Shown: positions 32,346 through 46,162 of the stretch, piece after piece | Numbering within the stretch: position 1 is the first letter of the stretch | Layout of the letters: the number at the start of each line of letters is the position of its first letter | Assembly: GCA_025642075.2 (NCBI GenBank) | Contig: JAODUO010000117.1 | Span: forward strand, 1 to 64,000 | Direction of reading: 5' to 3' | Source: Ridgeia piscesae | Taxonomy: Eukaryota > Annelida > Polychaeta > Sabellida > Siboglinidae | Length of the DNA: 64,000 nucleotides | Notes under the pieces: generated by a model | What the model saw: only the letters and a program-made list of their open reading frames with translations | What the model was told of the DNA's origin: nothing | Database searches by the model: none | Translations under genes and position numbers: made by a program

Positions 32346-35300
32346 ACAATTTGCTCTTTTACAACGACGTGATTTAAAACAAACATGACACACATATTAA
32401 TGCTTTTCGTGCATAACAAGCATCCCATTGCAAATCACAACCAAACCTATGTACAATTATCAGAAACTACTTAGCCTTAAAGCTAAGGTCAAGGACGGCC
32501 TGCAATGAATGACAGCTGCTCCTAGAAGCGAGCGCGAGACATAATCAGCTGGCCGGGATGCGCATTTGACAGACTACCGTATAACTGAGCAGTCTCACTG
32601 ATCCAGGAAGTCGGATCAAAACGGGCACCGTGCGAGTGGTATCAACTTACAGGTAACGTTGGCAACTGTTTAAAACGGCTGATGTAATTTTGCCGAATTA
32701 TTTATTGTTGCGTACGTGGGGCGTGCTTCTATTGAGGGCAGCGCGCGATCGACCTTTCTCGGAGACGGCGCGTGTCTGACGCATCGCTGACCGCGGCCGA
32801 TGTCATTCACCATCGGGCGCGCGCTAACCGGTGTTTATCGGATGCACGACACAACACTGTGATTTTTTTCTAATGCATCGGTGGTAGTTGAAGTAGGACA
32901 CCTGTATACAAACTGCAGATGCGCGTACAGACTATTGTTATTATTTATCTTTTATCAAACCCTTCGTTATTGGCCTATTTTCAATACTCTCTATCCTATA
33001 ATATTATAATTATGCGTGCGTAGCAGTAATACATTATGATAAATTGTTCAACTGTCGATTTTCTGGTTTTATTAGCATAGTCTTATTGTTTTATGTTATA
33101 ATAATAATATTTCCATAATTTATACATTATCTTAGTATAATATCATATTATTTGTGAACTGTTTAAACGCTGTCATGTGGCATTTATCACATTGGTTACT
33201 TTTACTATCTTTATTGCACCACCTCTGACAAAAATATTCTGGAAATAATTATACAGTGTCTTTTTAAATGAGATATTGTTATAACAAACCAACCGTCATA
33301 TGTCTCAGTGTTAACATATTGATCATACACAAGATAACAGCTGGCAGTAAAGATGTAAAATGTGTGCATACATTATTAATTGTTGATATTTTGGCTTTCG
33401 TTTTCTGATGGCCCTAATTGGTCGACATTGTTATCTAATAATAGTATTCCTTATCCCTAACACTCCTGGGAACACAGGGGAAGCTAAATATAGTGTTTTG
33501 AATACCCCAAAGTATTAAATAGTAACAACAAGTCATGAAAATGAAATAGTAACAAATCATCTTATATTTTCAAATAAGTCTCTTGAAACTCATGGACTAA
33601 GTTCAGTGTCTTTCATGTGGGGGGATAACAATAGGGACCAAGGGAGTGTGCATGTATTGTAAGAAAGTGTGTTTATACTTTTACGTTGAGCATATACAAG
33701 TGGCAGTAATTTTTTTAATTAAAATGTTAACATTTAAAAATCAAATTGATTGATTATGTAGTTCAAAATCAATGACACAGCTCTACTTGACTATTAGGAT
33801 GTTTTTATTTGACCTAGTTTCACCAAGTGGAATTCTTAAGACGAATTCACATAAACAGTTCTTATAATGTACTAACAAACATAATAAGCTTGTCCAGCTA
33901 ACGTTCACAATTTAGATATAACCACAGATTAAGCAGAACTGGAGCACAGATGTTAAACTTATAATAGACACTTACTTATGACTAAGTGTCACTTGATGTC
34001 TATGGTGTGACAATAGTGGTAGGTGAGAGCTATTTATAGGTGTCAGTTGACACTAACCCAGGTTACACAGCAGGGTGTCTGGCCCAGTGTATGTGTCACT
34101 TCAGTGGGGTCACATGCTTTGAATGATTGTGTGCCTTGGAATAAATGGTAGTGTCACAGTCATGTGGAGAAATGCTGACTGTCGGTAGAGTGTGTACTTA
34201 GTCATTACAGAACACACCAAAAGGTATGTACCAAGAGGAAACAATCAGATACAGGTGTGTGTATTTAATTACATTCAAAAAGCTTGTATTTGGTGGACGC
34301 ATTTTATAGCATGCAGTTGTTTTATGTAGATCAATATTTTAGAACAAACACCAGATAGAGAACCAGCGACCACATCTGGACGACTCTAGATATATATTAG
34401 CTAGCAGAATAATAATTATGCTGGTCCCGACTGCTGATAATTGATATTGATAGGATAAAATGTATGTTACAATTGTACATATTATTATTAGCGGGCCCAT
34501 ATGCAATAGCCAGGTTGAATCACTGTACACTGTAAAATAGTGACTTTCATGCATGCTTTTAATATTTGTTTACTAATTTTAGTCATTTATTAACTTTTTT
34601 AAACTGATTATCAAATTTTTTCTCATTAAGTTATTTTATACGTGATTATATTTCTAACGTATTTTCTTCTAAAACCAATGCACCTATTTGTATGTACCGA
34701 CTGTAATTATATTTTTGTCTTTGAAAAAAGGTAACATTGAGTAATACCGAGACGATACTGACTCGCCAGTTCTTAATGATTGGAATAGGATTGTGATAGC
34801 TGTGTTACTGTTGTATGAGCATCACAATAGTATAATAGAATAATTACTAGGCAGGAAAGCAGTTCCATACCATAAGTTATTGTCACAAAGAAATTGTTGA
34901 CTGATCCAAGGTGACATGCACATAGATCTGATAAACCTCATAAATGTTATCAGGACTCAAAATTCCTCTTGTCTGCTAGCCTGCGACAACTGGATTTGCC
35001 ACCGGACAAGTTAAATTGCTACGACTTGTTATCCGTAGGAAAACTTGGCTGTTTGCAGACAGGATTTGTAATCATTACTTAATTGTGCGCTCTTGAAAAC
35101 ATTTCACATAATTATAGTAAATATCTTCAGTAAATATACTTCTCTCAATAAACAAACACCAAACTAAACAGAATGAGATCATTTTATATTATGTGTTCTC
35201 TGTCTTCAAAATACCATCTCGACATCTCCATAATTATGTTAGAGCATCATTATACTAGTGCATACGGGCTACATATCTGTATCCGTATTTGTAACTGGCA

Positions 35301-35394
35301 AAATGTCCTTGGGACACATCACGCGGTGGGTCGTCTGACTTAGTTGTTAAAATGTTGGATTAAATTATTTTGAAACGAGTTTAGTGATTTACTT
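32346..35394. other. No gene seen; GC-richer patch at the left
   Basis: 32505-32860 is enriched in CG dinucleotides (for example CGCGCGATCGACC, GCGCGCGCTAACCGG) and could be a small CpG island or promoter, but no exon follows that I can support. The rest is AT-rich. Around 33965-34160 the word GTGTCAC or its complement recurs at least six times. Confidence 0.4.
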
Positions 35395-38075
35395 GAGACA
35401 GTGTTTGGGGGGAATTCCATTCTTTAATTGTTGTTGGGAAGTAGCCGTTTCCAAATATGTTTGCAGAGTATCTAATTTGCAAGAACTGACTGTAATGTTT
35501 ACGTGAGGATCTAGTGTTGCGTTGGATATACCCGGTAGTGATCTAGCGAGATATCTAAGAGGTTGTGTTCCATCTTGTATATTATGCTAAGTCTTTTAAT
35601 TGTTCTTCTTGTTTGGAGGGTGTCTCACTGGAGGTCTTTAAGAAGTTTGGTTACTATTCCTGGCTCTCTAGAATAGTTTTGTGTAAAAAATCTGGCAGCT
35701 TGTCTTTGGATTCTTTCTAACGTTTTAATATGTTCAAGTATTGGTTGGACAAGGGTTGTGTAGGCTGTACACATAATGTGGGTTGGGCATTTATTTAGAT
35801 TTCTCCTTATGACTCCTAGTGTCTGTTGTACTTTCCTAGCGACTGAGTTGCATTGTGCTGTCCAATCTAACGCATTTGATATTTGTATGCCAAGATAGCA
35901 ATGTGATTGAACATATTTAAGTTATTGGCCACATAAGGATTTGGTGTCGTCTTTTTTAGGCTAATGTCATTGTAAAGCATTTGGTGGGATTGAATTTCAT
36001 AAGCCAGGTGTTTTGCCATTCTTCAAGTTTGAGTACATCATTTTGGAGGAGAGAAGTGTCATTGTCTGATTTAACTGGTAGATATATTAGGCAGTCATCT
36101 GCCAAAAGGCAAACGTTTAAAGTGAGATTGTTAGGTAGGTCATTTATGTATTAAAGTAAGAAAAGTAGGGGCCCCAGTACGGTTCCCTGTGGTACCCCAC
36201 AGGTGACTTGAATTGGTATGCATGCTGATCCATTTATTACAACCTGTTGAGTTCTTTCTGCAAGGAAGCTTTCTATCCATGATGATATTGGGCCTGTGAT
36301 GCCACAGTATTTTAGTTTGTGGATTAGTCTTTTATGTTGAACTTTATTGAATGCTTTAGTGAAGTCTAGAATGGCCATGTCTACAGATTTCTTTTCATCT
36401 AGATATTTGCTTATGTCATGGACAGTTTGAATTAATTGAGTTTCTGTTGATCCTTTTGCACAGAGTTTCTGTTGATCTTTTTGGTGGTCAGTTAGGATGT
36501 GATGTTGGTCAAGGAGTTTCATGATGTGGCTATGAATTATGTATTCAAGAAGTTTAGAAATCACAGGTTTCTGAAGTTTGATGTTTCTGCCCCGTTTCCT
36601 TTCTTGAAAATTGCTGAACTATGTTTGCTTCTTTCCAGTCTTTGGGGACTTGACCAGAGTCAACTGATGATTGGATGATATCATGTATTATTGGTGTTAG
36701 GTGGGAGGCATATCTGTTTAGAAACCATGGTGGAATGCCATCTGGTCCTTGTGATTTAGAGGTGTTAATTTTTGATAATTGGTCATGTACTCCTTTAAAT
36801 GAAATTGTTAGTTTGAGTATTTTTCCATGTGAGCTGTCGTTCAGATTTGGCAACTTGGAATTTCCTTCATGTGTGAAGACACTTTTGAACTGATTGCCTA
36901 AGACTTCTGCTTTTTGTTTGTCATCGCTAATTATGTTTCCCGCAATGTTGAGGTCCAAATACCCTGGTTATCTTGTCTAAGTTTAGAAATGAAACTCCAA
37001 AATCCTTTCGGTTTGTCTGTTATTGCAGTTGTTACAAATTTATTTATATAGGTGTTTGTGCATGATGTTTCCTGATGTTACAAAACTCTTGCCAGTCTTC
37101 TGGATTTCTAGACCTTTTAGCTTTCTTACATAATCGTTTCTTTCTTTTGCACAATTTTTTTCAAGTATTTACTGAACCAGGGAAGGTTGTAAGATGGAGT
37201 GGTACATATTGGTTCATAATGTTGATGATTTTAGTTTATTTAGTCATGTTTTGGGTTAGTGTGTGAAGTCATCGAGAGATTTCTGGATGCTAAGGTGGTC
37301 AGCTTTATTTCTGATGAAATGTTTTCGTTTTGGGCAATGTTTGCACCTGGGCGAGATGTTTACATCAGTGATGACTGTGCTGTAGTCTGCTATGCTGTCT
37401 ACTACATTTAGTTTCTTTATTAACTCAGGTCTGTTTCTGTTTGTGAAGAAGATCTAGGATAGTGTTGGCATTTCCTTGTTTATGTGTGGATTCATTGACA
37501 TATTGGATTAGTCCATGTTCCTCTACGAGAGAGAGAGAGTAGTTTGTTGGCAGCAACTGTACTATATCCACTGTGAGGTGTGACATGGTGATTTTCCCAA
37601 TTTATGTTAGGAAGGTTGAAATCGCCGGTAATTATGACATTATGTGTGTTTATCTTGTTTCCTAATTTAGACAAAGATACCAGGGGGGTAGGTCTAGTTC
37701 TTCAATTTGAGTTCCTTGAGAATCATGTGGGGTATGGTAGAAGGTGCATATGATTATGGGTTTCATTCCTTTTATTTCAGTTTCTGTCCAAATGCTCTCA
37801 CTGTTACTGTTTAAGTTTGTTAGATCAGTTGTAATGAGATCAGCTTTGGATATTTGGAATGCTGCCCCCCCCCCAGTAGTGCTTGTTTCCCTTTCTTTTC
37901 TAAAAACATTAATTAAAGTGTTCTGGGAAAATGTCTCCATTTTTAACTGAGGGATCTAACTATGACTCTGTTGCACTGATCATGTCTGGATTATACAGGT
38001 TGTTTAGTACTTCGATGTCTGCGTTAGTGTAACAAAAGTTATTTAAATTGGCAGAAATAAATTCATTTGCTCATG
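35395..38075 (-). mobile_element. Degraded non-LTR retrotransposon (Jockey/CR1-like LINE)
   Basis: On the minus strand, an endonuclease fragment at about 38075-37490 reads YTNADIEVLNN, then IITGDFNLPNINW. The reverse transcriptase follows at 36958-35990: SQGPDGIPPWFL, ILDFTKAFNKVQHKRL, VPQGTVLGPLLFL and, in another frame, LADDCLIYLP (the catalytic YADD/FADD box). A C-terminal segment at 35900-35640 reads RIQRQAARFFTQNYS. Several frameshifts and stops (for example near 36150 and 37480) make it inactive. The 5' end is truncated and the 3' boundary is approximate. The exact clade would need a phylogeny. Confidence 0.93.
36151..36958 (-). pseudogene. Reverse transcriptase portion of the LINE
   Basis: Two frames (36958-36554 and 36564-36151) joined by a frameshift near 36560 cover the RT fingers and palm up to the VPQGTVLGPLLF block. 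The active-site ADD follows after a further frame change near 36150. Confidence 0.9.
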
Positions 38076-38700
38076 GGATAAGTCAATTGTTGCACTGACA
38101 AGTGAACCTTTGTCTGTATTTGTCCACTGGACAAGTAGATAATCTGACAAATTTCGAGCTCCGATTATCTGTATAGGCACCATAGGCACAACTAGAACAG
38201 ATTATGGATCAGTTGTAGCTTTGCCTGACTTTGCCAGATATCACAGATTATGGATTAATGTTTTAGTGTGCTGGATATAACCAATTTAAGTGGCTGAACT
38301 CAGATCTGTTCTTTTTGTATGTACAGACAGTGTCACTTGAGAGAAATGCAGGTTGGCTGGATCGGCATTTGTGAACATCATGTTATATTAATGACCCAAG
38401 GAAGTTTCTTGCAAGTCATTTAATTTATCAATTTTTTTCTCCATGACATTTCCATAATTTTATGCTAACCACTTGTCTAAAGTGGTAAGATCATCAAGCT
38501 AACTCACTGTGGCAACATTCTGAAATCATAATTGTTCAAACACATTATTTATGCTGTTTGTGTTATATACATTTTTCCTCATGAATATGTAATTAATATT
38601 AACTAGTGACACAAGCGTGACTGACCTACTCTGACTACAGTCTGCACTGACTACAGGCAAGGTCGTGCGTAGACAGTGTCAGTAGTTGCACTAAGTTTGA
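38076..38700. other. No gene seen
   Basis: AT-rich intergenic DNA between the LINE and the sulfite oxidase promoter region. Confidence 0.5.
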
Positions 38701-38749
38701 AGTCTACTTTCAACTAGGTTGGTCGGTGTAACATTTATTTCAGCTGCTG

Positions 38750-39091
38750 CCTACAGCCCCGCCCATGGTAACGCAATAAAACAGATTGTTGCCGGCAATT
38801 TCATGGTTTGTTTATCGCAGAAATTGGCCCTCTGAGACTGAGGCCTCAACTGTGACGCCATAGGCATTGCTGGGCCCAATCGCATGCCGTAGACATGTCG
38901 TGCCCGAAGCCTGCGTGTCTGACGCGTGACAACAGTTCTGCATGGTGCTGCCTTTAACTCTGTCCTAATAAGGAATATAGCACCCGGAAGTTCGACTTAC
39001 GCAATGTACCGTAGACGTCATGATGCACATGCGCAAACCTGGCTATAAAGCCATCGTTTTGATAGCTAGCGTTTTTCGGTGCAGACGACAG
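38750..39091 (+). promoter_or_regulatory. SUOX: Probable promoter and non-coding first exon of sulfite oxidase
   Basis: Contains a GC box (GCCCCGCCCATGG, 38758), an ETS-like CACCCGGAAG (38979), a CRE-like GACGTCATG (39014), a GCACATGCGCA NRF-1-like site (39024), and a TATAAA at 39044-39049. A strong donor follows at 39092 (CAG then GTAAGC), so a leader exon of about 20 bases from near 39073 could be spliced to the exon at 41157. The link to SUOX rests on order and strand only. Confidence 0.5.
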
Positions 39092-41156
39092 GTAAGCACC
39101 CGGATTCTTGCGCGTCGACTTGGCTGGGCTATAGTCACGGGCACGATCCCCTCCTTAGCCTAAGTCTAGGAGTGGTGAATCGGGATAGGTAGGCGGCGGT
39201 ATTTACGAAATTCTGAAATGATTGGTCTACTCTATGATCTATCATGTCTGAGTTTAAATAAATAAATTACATTCATAATTCTCTAAGAAATTATGTTCAT
39301 AACTGACATATAAATAAGTACTACTTCAGTCAAAAGAACCTTTCTAATAGTCTGTTGCCATACATTTGACGGAATATAATATTATGACACACGATTTGTA
39401 TTCCCACCTGAGTGAATAAATGAGTAATCACACGCTGACACGCCACACGTGACACGGTCTCTTTTTAGTAGACATTATAGACTATCATCTATGTCTATGA
39501 CTGTCTATACTATGTCTATATAGCATAACTAGTCATATACACTAGACAACTGTGTATACACACATTCATCAGCGTCAAAATCTGGACTTATGGACTATGC
39601 CGATTAAACACGTAGAAGTAGACAGTGGTTATCAGTGGTTATCGTACCACCGGCGTAGCCGTAGCCGTAGGCGTGGACCCGTAGGCGTAGACGTAGTAGA
39701 CTAGACTGAGTCGACGTAGTATCGTGATTCATGAGTATCAGACTTTCGGGTTTCCATCGGATGTAGATAAAATATCGCATCAACACAATTTTCTATAGAA
39801 TCGTAGTAATCCGATTACTGGTGTGTATATAAAACTATAATGAAAATTAAGTAAACTTGTGTACAGCGCTCGGTATCCGAATAGTGTAAGACGCCATTTT
39901 GTATTGTAGCCTCGAATTGAATTTTTCGTTTTGGGTTCGTACGTTGGAGTATTACAAAGCTGAATATGTGCATAACTCGTTACCACAATTGCATTGCAAA
40001 AAGTTTAGTTTGATTTGTTACCATTAATGGTTTAGATTGAGTTACTGAATGTATAAGTCTGCTTATTTCAACTTTTGAGTTTCGAAATTCGTGAGATTCA
40101 ACATTTCGTCACTCATCCTGACTCTGCATGGCGTTCCGTTCCGCTCTATTGGTGGAATGAAATTCAGAAAATGAGGTGGGGTTGTTGCCATGTTGGTGAT
40201 TAGAATAGAGAATCTAACATTATATAATGTTCATCCCTTGCTGTTCTCTTTATGTTATATGTTTTTTTGCATTCTTCTCATTTGTATTGTAAAGATTGTT
40301 TTTTTCGTGAATCTAAAAACAACAAAGTGACAATTAATACGCCGCTCGAGATGGGATTGGTCATCGTAATTGAAAGACGTGGTGGTGGTGGTGTGTGTTT
40401 GGGGGGTGTGCTGTTGTCAGTTGAAGATGTGAAAAAGCCAGGTTTTTTTTACAGTTCGGTAGATTGTTTGGCTTTTGAGAAAATCTGGGACTGGGAGATT
40501 TAAAAAAAATCCCCGAGAATGAAAATCCGGAATGGTTGGCAGGTAAGACGTGCCCGTGATATTCGCTGGCTATGAAAGACCAAGACAGAACAAGAAGATG
40601 CAATGACAGCCACCTTGTGACTTATACCAACCCATGAGCGCTTGAGTCATTTTACTACTCAATTTTAGGCGGGAGTCCCGTGACGCGAAATTCACGAACG
40701 TAATTTTCTGAAAACTTAAAACGCGTGCCTAAATGTGTGCGTCTATGTACGTGCGCGCAGTCAATGAAAACACGCGTACATGTCTTCAGACGAGCGCGCG
40801 CGCGCGCACACATACTCGTTAATGATTATTAATGTTTGCTTGATATACAGTTGATATAGTGTAGAAGCATAACTAAATGTTTTTAATGGTGAGAGTATGA
40901 ATCACACAAAAACAAAGGGAACATAGGCTATCCGTGATTACGGATGCACACAAAGGAAGAACAATAAGGATAGCTGATCATCAAGTTAATCGTGATTTTA
41001 AAAAAGAAACCACGGTACAACATTCGTATTTCAGACAAACGCCCAGATGTTTGCTAAATGGCACTGGCCTTAAATTAACTGAATAAGGGAGGCAACACAT
41101 TATATTGACCTTGAGGAATAAGTAGTCGACTTATTCATAACCGTTGCCTTCAACAG
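39092..41156 (+). other. Probable first intron of sulfite oxidase; no gene seen
   Basis: Holds short repeats of CGTAGGCGTAGAC type at 39650-39700 and a (CG)n run at 40793-40808. It ends with a CCTTCAACAG acceptor. Confidence 0.45.
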
Positions 41157-41183
41157 GTTTTGAAGACACAGAACAGCAAGACG

Positions 41184-44100
41184 ATGATGCTACGACAGCC
41201 ACTACGATACCTTCACAGGTTCGTCAAGGTTCAACGCCAGTCAGCTAAACAAGTTGACCTGTTAACAACACGAGTCAAACAAGATGCTGAGGCGAGGGAG
41301 ATTATCTGCAGAGCTGCAAACACGGATAGCTCATCGTCAGAGATGTCACCATTGGAGACATCGGAGCAGTCGCAATCGTCTGGCCGTGGCCGTACGTTCT
41401 GGACAATTGTTGCCACCATGGTTCCTGTAGTTGGTAAGTCTTGCTGTTTGAGTGACATGACGTCATAGTTATTGGTTTATTGCGTATTGGTGTGAGGTAC
41501 GACAGAAAGTCAACATTTGCCGAATATAGATATAAACAATTTCAGCTATTCATGAATACCAGTGACACACTTGATGGTCATTAACGGCACATTCGTTCAC
41601 ACAACATTTAATGGCTGCAGTACACATCTAGAAGTGCATGTGTATTAGGATACTGTAATTCTACGAGGTTACATAAATTATTATTACAGCAGAAGTGTTT
41701 TGCATTAACCGTTATGTACAGCTCTAGATGAATTTTGGTGTTGATGCAAACCGTCTAATGTCGCTTCATTTCAGCTTTCACTGTCGGCTATGATGTGTTC
41801 AATGTATCTCTTTAAACACAGAACATTATGGATTCTAACCCTACAGGTTGTGTCGACAGTCGGGGACATCAGGAGAAGATGCCGGAGCTACAGAACTGTA
41901 ATAATGCAGTTGTTCAACCAGATTGCAGATGATATCAAACTAGGAAAGCGTGCCGATATAATGCCATGTATCGCTGACGGATATTGCCTTTGTTAATTGC
42001 ACCACTTTTAAGGCAAGTATCACCCACTGTACATTTCTAAGGTCACGGTCAGTCGAGTGAGAGCATGACTGTGGAGACAGGCATGAGGTATGATATATGA
42101 CGTGTATGTTTCAACGACGAAATCCTCCCAAACAAAATCTGCATACACAAAAATTGTATATTCAACTTATCACCATATCAAAATATGGTGAACTTACGTG
42201 AAGTAGATAATATAAATACAAAATTTCTGGAATTTTTTATTTGGAAACACTCAGTATTCATACTCTTTTGAAACAAAATAACTCTGAATAATATAATTCA
42301 GCATGCAGTAAAATTATTAATATAATAATATCTTGTATATTTACAGTCCATGATATGGTGATTTTGTTGACATGGTTTTGTCGTGTGCTTATCTACTGGT
42401 ACATACAAATAAGCAAATATGTAAACTCTCTTGCATTTGGCATGACCCTCCAAGGAATATGTTGCACTGTCATATCGTACACCGCACATATCAAGCATGC
42501 GACACGTAATGATTTTGAAGACATTTGTTTTCTTCTAAAAGATCATATATAAAACACTGACATATCCACTCAGTTACTTGCACACAACACGATGCACTGA
42601 TAACTTAATTGTAGTTGTAGGCGCACTATTAAGACTTAAGTGTTATAAAACTGGAAAACATAAGTAAACTCTTTTTTTAAGGCAGTAATGTTCACATTAT
42701 TGGAATAGTTGCATCATAATACTAATTAAAACATTTAGTGATATTGTTTTCAATATTTTAATTGGGAAAATTTTCTTAGAAAGTGTGTATGCACATAAGT
42801 TCTGCTGCAGTCATTGGCAGCGAGCTATTATATTTACAGCAAAGAGGAAGCTGCCAGCAAACATAAGATATTCAATTCTATGTATCATGATAATCCAATT
42901 TTCAGCAAATTTACTGGTTGAAGCAAATATATTTTATTAGGATACAGGCAGATAATTGCTACTATAGCCTGATCTCTTCCAGTGGCATGCCAGGAGTGCT
43001 GGTTCGTTTACCAAGAAGACCAGCCAGTGCTAGTGCAAGATTAATGTATTCTCGCAACAGGTGGCAAGACAATGCTTGGAATTATAATGTCTTGTCTAAT
43101 TGTCGGTGATGTATATTGCGTTTTATGTCAAGCTAACAAAGCAGAGATACATAATACATTGGCATATCCTATGTTTAGGAAATTTACCACGTAGCCAAAA
43201 AACTAGATTTTACTGATAGTATGAGTAAGATGAACACACTTTAGCATGCAAAAGTAAAAATGCACCAACTGATCAGAAACGTTTTATAACGTGTTTATCT
43301 TTTTTTTTAACAAAAGCTTATCTCGCAAGAACACGAGACTTGGTAGGCAGGAAACTGAAGATATGTTTTGTTTACACAATGCAGCTCTAATACGAAACAC
43401 TGGAATGATTTGAACCTTTAATTGACCATACTACTGTGGAGAGAATATAAATATATGTGTCGAGCATAGTGATAGTGGGAAACGATCTATAAGTCTTCAT
43501 CGCAGTGATTGGCAACAGAATAAGTATTGCGGGACCAGTGCAGTTTTCTGGGATTGCTAGCATGGAAGAACAAACAACGGCTGCACAACTAATATCTGTA
43601 CAAAATGGCTGGCTGCAACGCAGCATGTGAACAACATACCTAACAACTGAATCTTAATTCAGATGAAGTCATTGGGATTGTCTGTTGCCCATGCATGATG
43701 AAAACAAGTGTTACTAACACGAGCTAGTAGGACATAGATTGTTGTGTTATATGTAATGTTATTACTGAACGTAATTGTCATGCGATGGATCACGTGGACA
43801 AAAATGAAGAAAACTGCGTACATAATAGAATACACTGGCAATAGGACGAAGAACTAATTTGTGCCCATCTAGCAATAACAGACGAAGACAGCTTGGCGAC
43901 ACTAATAATGCAATAAAGAACGATTAGAATTGACGGACAGGACGCTCCAGACCAAGCTGGGTATAAACCGTCAAATGTTGGTAGCAACTTCGACACGGCA
44001 ACTACGTCATAAACGGTCACGCAAGAGATCGTTGATTAAATGTCATGATAAATAAAGAACTTAAACACGGCGGCGCAGTGGAGAAAATGGACGTTATGCA

Positions 44101-46162
44101 CAACATATAACATGCTGAAACGGATACATCAGTACTAATGTTTCTCGTTACTTAGTAAGTAAAGAACTCATACACTTCTTGATCACTTTTCTGGATGTTG
44201 CTTTTCTCACTACTCAAACTAAATCTACTATACTAATTAGTAAAGGACTAATACACTTCCTAATTCTGTCCTAGTATTATTTCAGATAGTATACGCTTCG
44301 CTGATAGTAGTCTACAATGCTCTCCACACTGTATGTTTTGTGCTGTTCAGTATTCATGTGCATTGCTATTCTAGATCGAAGAGTACTTGAAAGTACATTA
44401 ATGTAGTTTAAAAAATTATAACAATTGAAACAATAAGCAACGAGCACATTACGACACTTATATGTTTACAGTATCAGCTATGTAACTTCAGTGATCATAG
44501 GCATAATTATGTTATTATTATTTTAACATGTTCTCGAATATATCATGCACATGAATATCTAGCGACTGTGATAGGATAGGCGTGCTAGGCCTACGGCGTA
44601 GGAACTTATATTCTGAAGGTATTTAATTTCGTCGTTTTAATGTCTGCCATGCGCGGAATCCGATCTCCATTAGACGCGTGTGTGTTGTAGGAGTGCTAGG
44701 TTACGAACAGTTGAAGCGAAGTGGAACGGCGACGGTCACCGCCAGTTTGCCACAGTACGCGATCGAGGATGTCATGCAGCACAACAACACGGAGACGGGC
44801 ATCTGGGTCACCTACGGCACCGATGTCTACGACATCACGGAGTTCGTCGACTCGCATCCTGGAGGCGACAAGATCCTGCTTGCAGCAGGCCACTCGATCG
44901 AGCCCTTCTGGGATCTGTACACGGTCCACCACAAGGGCGAAGTGAAGGAGATCCTCGACTCGATGAAGATCGGCCAGATAACGTTGGTCGATCGGATGCG
45001 GCTGGCGAACCGGACCAAGCATGACCCGTACGAGAAGGAGCCGGCGCGTGCCCCCGTCTTCCGCGTCAACAGCCTGAAGCCGTTCGACGGCGAGCCGCTG
45101 CCGCACTCGCTCATCAAGAACTTTGTCACGCCCAACTCGCACTTCTACATCCGTAACCATCTGCCCGTGCCAGAGATCAACATCGACACGTACAAGCTAG
45201 AGATCAAGATCGCGTCGAAGCCGGCGATCGTGCTGAGCATGGAAGAGCTGCGCAGCAAGTTCAAGAAACACACGGTGATGGCGACGCTCCAGTGTGCGGG
45301 CAACCGGCGGGCGGAGATGTCGGAGCACAAGAACGTGTCTGGCTCCATCTCCGGAGTGGCCAGCATCAGCAACGCCACGTGGGGCGGGGCACGTCTGAGG
45401 GATGTCCTACTGTACGCCGGCTACACGGAAGACGACGCAGAAGTGAAGCACATCCACTTTGAAGGTCTTGACAACGACATTGCGAAGGAACCGTACATCG
45501 TGTCCATCCCTATAGAGAAAGCAGCCAATCCATTGGGTGATGTGCTGCTCGTCTACGAGATGAACGGCAAGGAGCTGCCGAGAGACCACGGCTACCCGCT
45601 GCGCGTCATCGTTCCGGGTGTGATCGGCGCGAGAAGCGTCAAGTGGCTGGGACGCATCTTGGCCGACTCCGACGAGACGCTGTCGTTCTGGCAGACGAAG
45701 GACTACAAGAGTTCACCGCCGACGCCGCACACGGGCTGCTTCGACTTCCGCGACGCGCCGCCGATCTACGAGAGCCCCGTCAACTCTGTGGTGTGCGAGC
45801 CGGAACCGGGGGAAGTGCTGCAGCCGGTCGACGGCGAGATCAGCGTGCGCGGGTACGCGTTCAGCGGCGGCGGCAACAGCATCCTGCGCGTCGACGTTTC
45901 GGCGGACGGCGGAAAGACATGGCATTCGGCCGACCTGCACGCGCAGGAGCAGACGCCCTACCGCACGTGGACGTGGACGCTGTGGGAGATCAAGGTGCCC
46001 GTGCTCGAGAACTCGGACAAAGTGGAGATCATGTGCAAGGCGATCGATTCCTTCCACAACGTGCAGCCCGACTCGATATCGGGCATCTGGAACCTGCGCG
46101 GTTTCCTCAACAACACCTGGCATCGGGTCAACGTGAGCACGACCAGCAATGACAACCAGTGA
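41184..46162 (+). CDS. SUOX: Sulfite oxidase, mitochondrial (two coding exons)
   Basis: Oxidises sulfite to sulfate in the mitochondrial intermembrane space, passing electrons via heme b5 to cytochrome c. Coding exons are 41184-41433 and 44691-46162: exactly 574 codons, 573 residues (human is 545). The join restores VVGVLGYEQ across a GTAAGT donor and a TGTTGTAG acceptor. Residues 1-25 are basic (MMLRQPLRYLHRFVKVQRQS), a presequence. About 72-86 is hydrophobic (FWTIVATMVPVVG). The cytochrome b5 domain has HPGG (heme His139) and the second His at 163/164. The molybdopterin domain holds TLQCAGNRR with the molybdenum-ligand Cys285, then LPRDHGYPLRVIVPGVIGAR. The dimerisation domain ends GIWNLRGFLNNTWHRV. 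The large exon is GC-rich at third codon positions against an AT-rich background. All key residues are intact. Starting at 44678 instead would lose the presequence. Confidence 0.97.
41434..44690 (+). other. Second intron of sulfite oxidase; unassigned exon-like pieces
   Basis: Two stretches look exon-like but are not needed for SUOX. 41776-41995 is preceded by TTTCAG and has a frame containing NQIADDIKLGKRADIMPCI. 42981-43059 lies between TCTTCCAG and GTGGCA. Minus-strand frames at 43387-44020 have no recognisable domain. These may be decayed repeats or alternative exons. Confidence 0.3.

Noticed and set aside
36675..37950. Plus-strand frames across the LINE
   Set aside because: Antisense to the clear minus-strand endonuclease and reverse transcriptase.
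44680..46152. Other frames inside the large sulfite oxidase exon (for example 45643-46152, 45713-46123 minus)
   Set aside because: Shadows of the GC-rich SUOX reading frame; Arg/Ala-rich with no homology.
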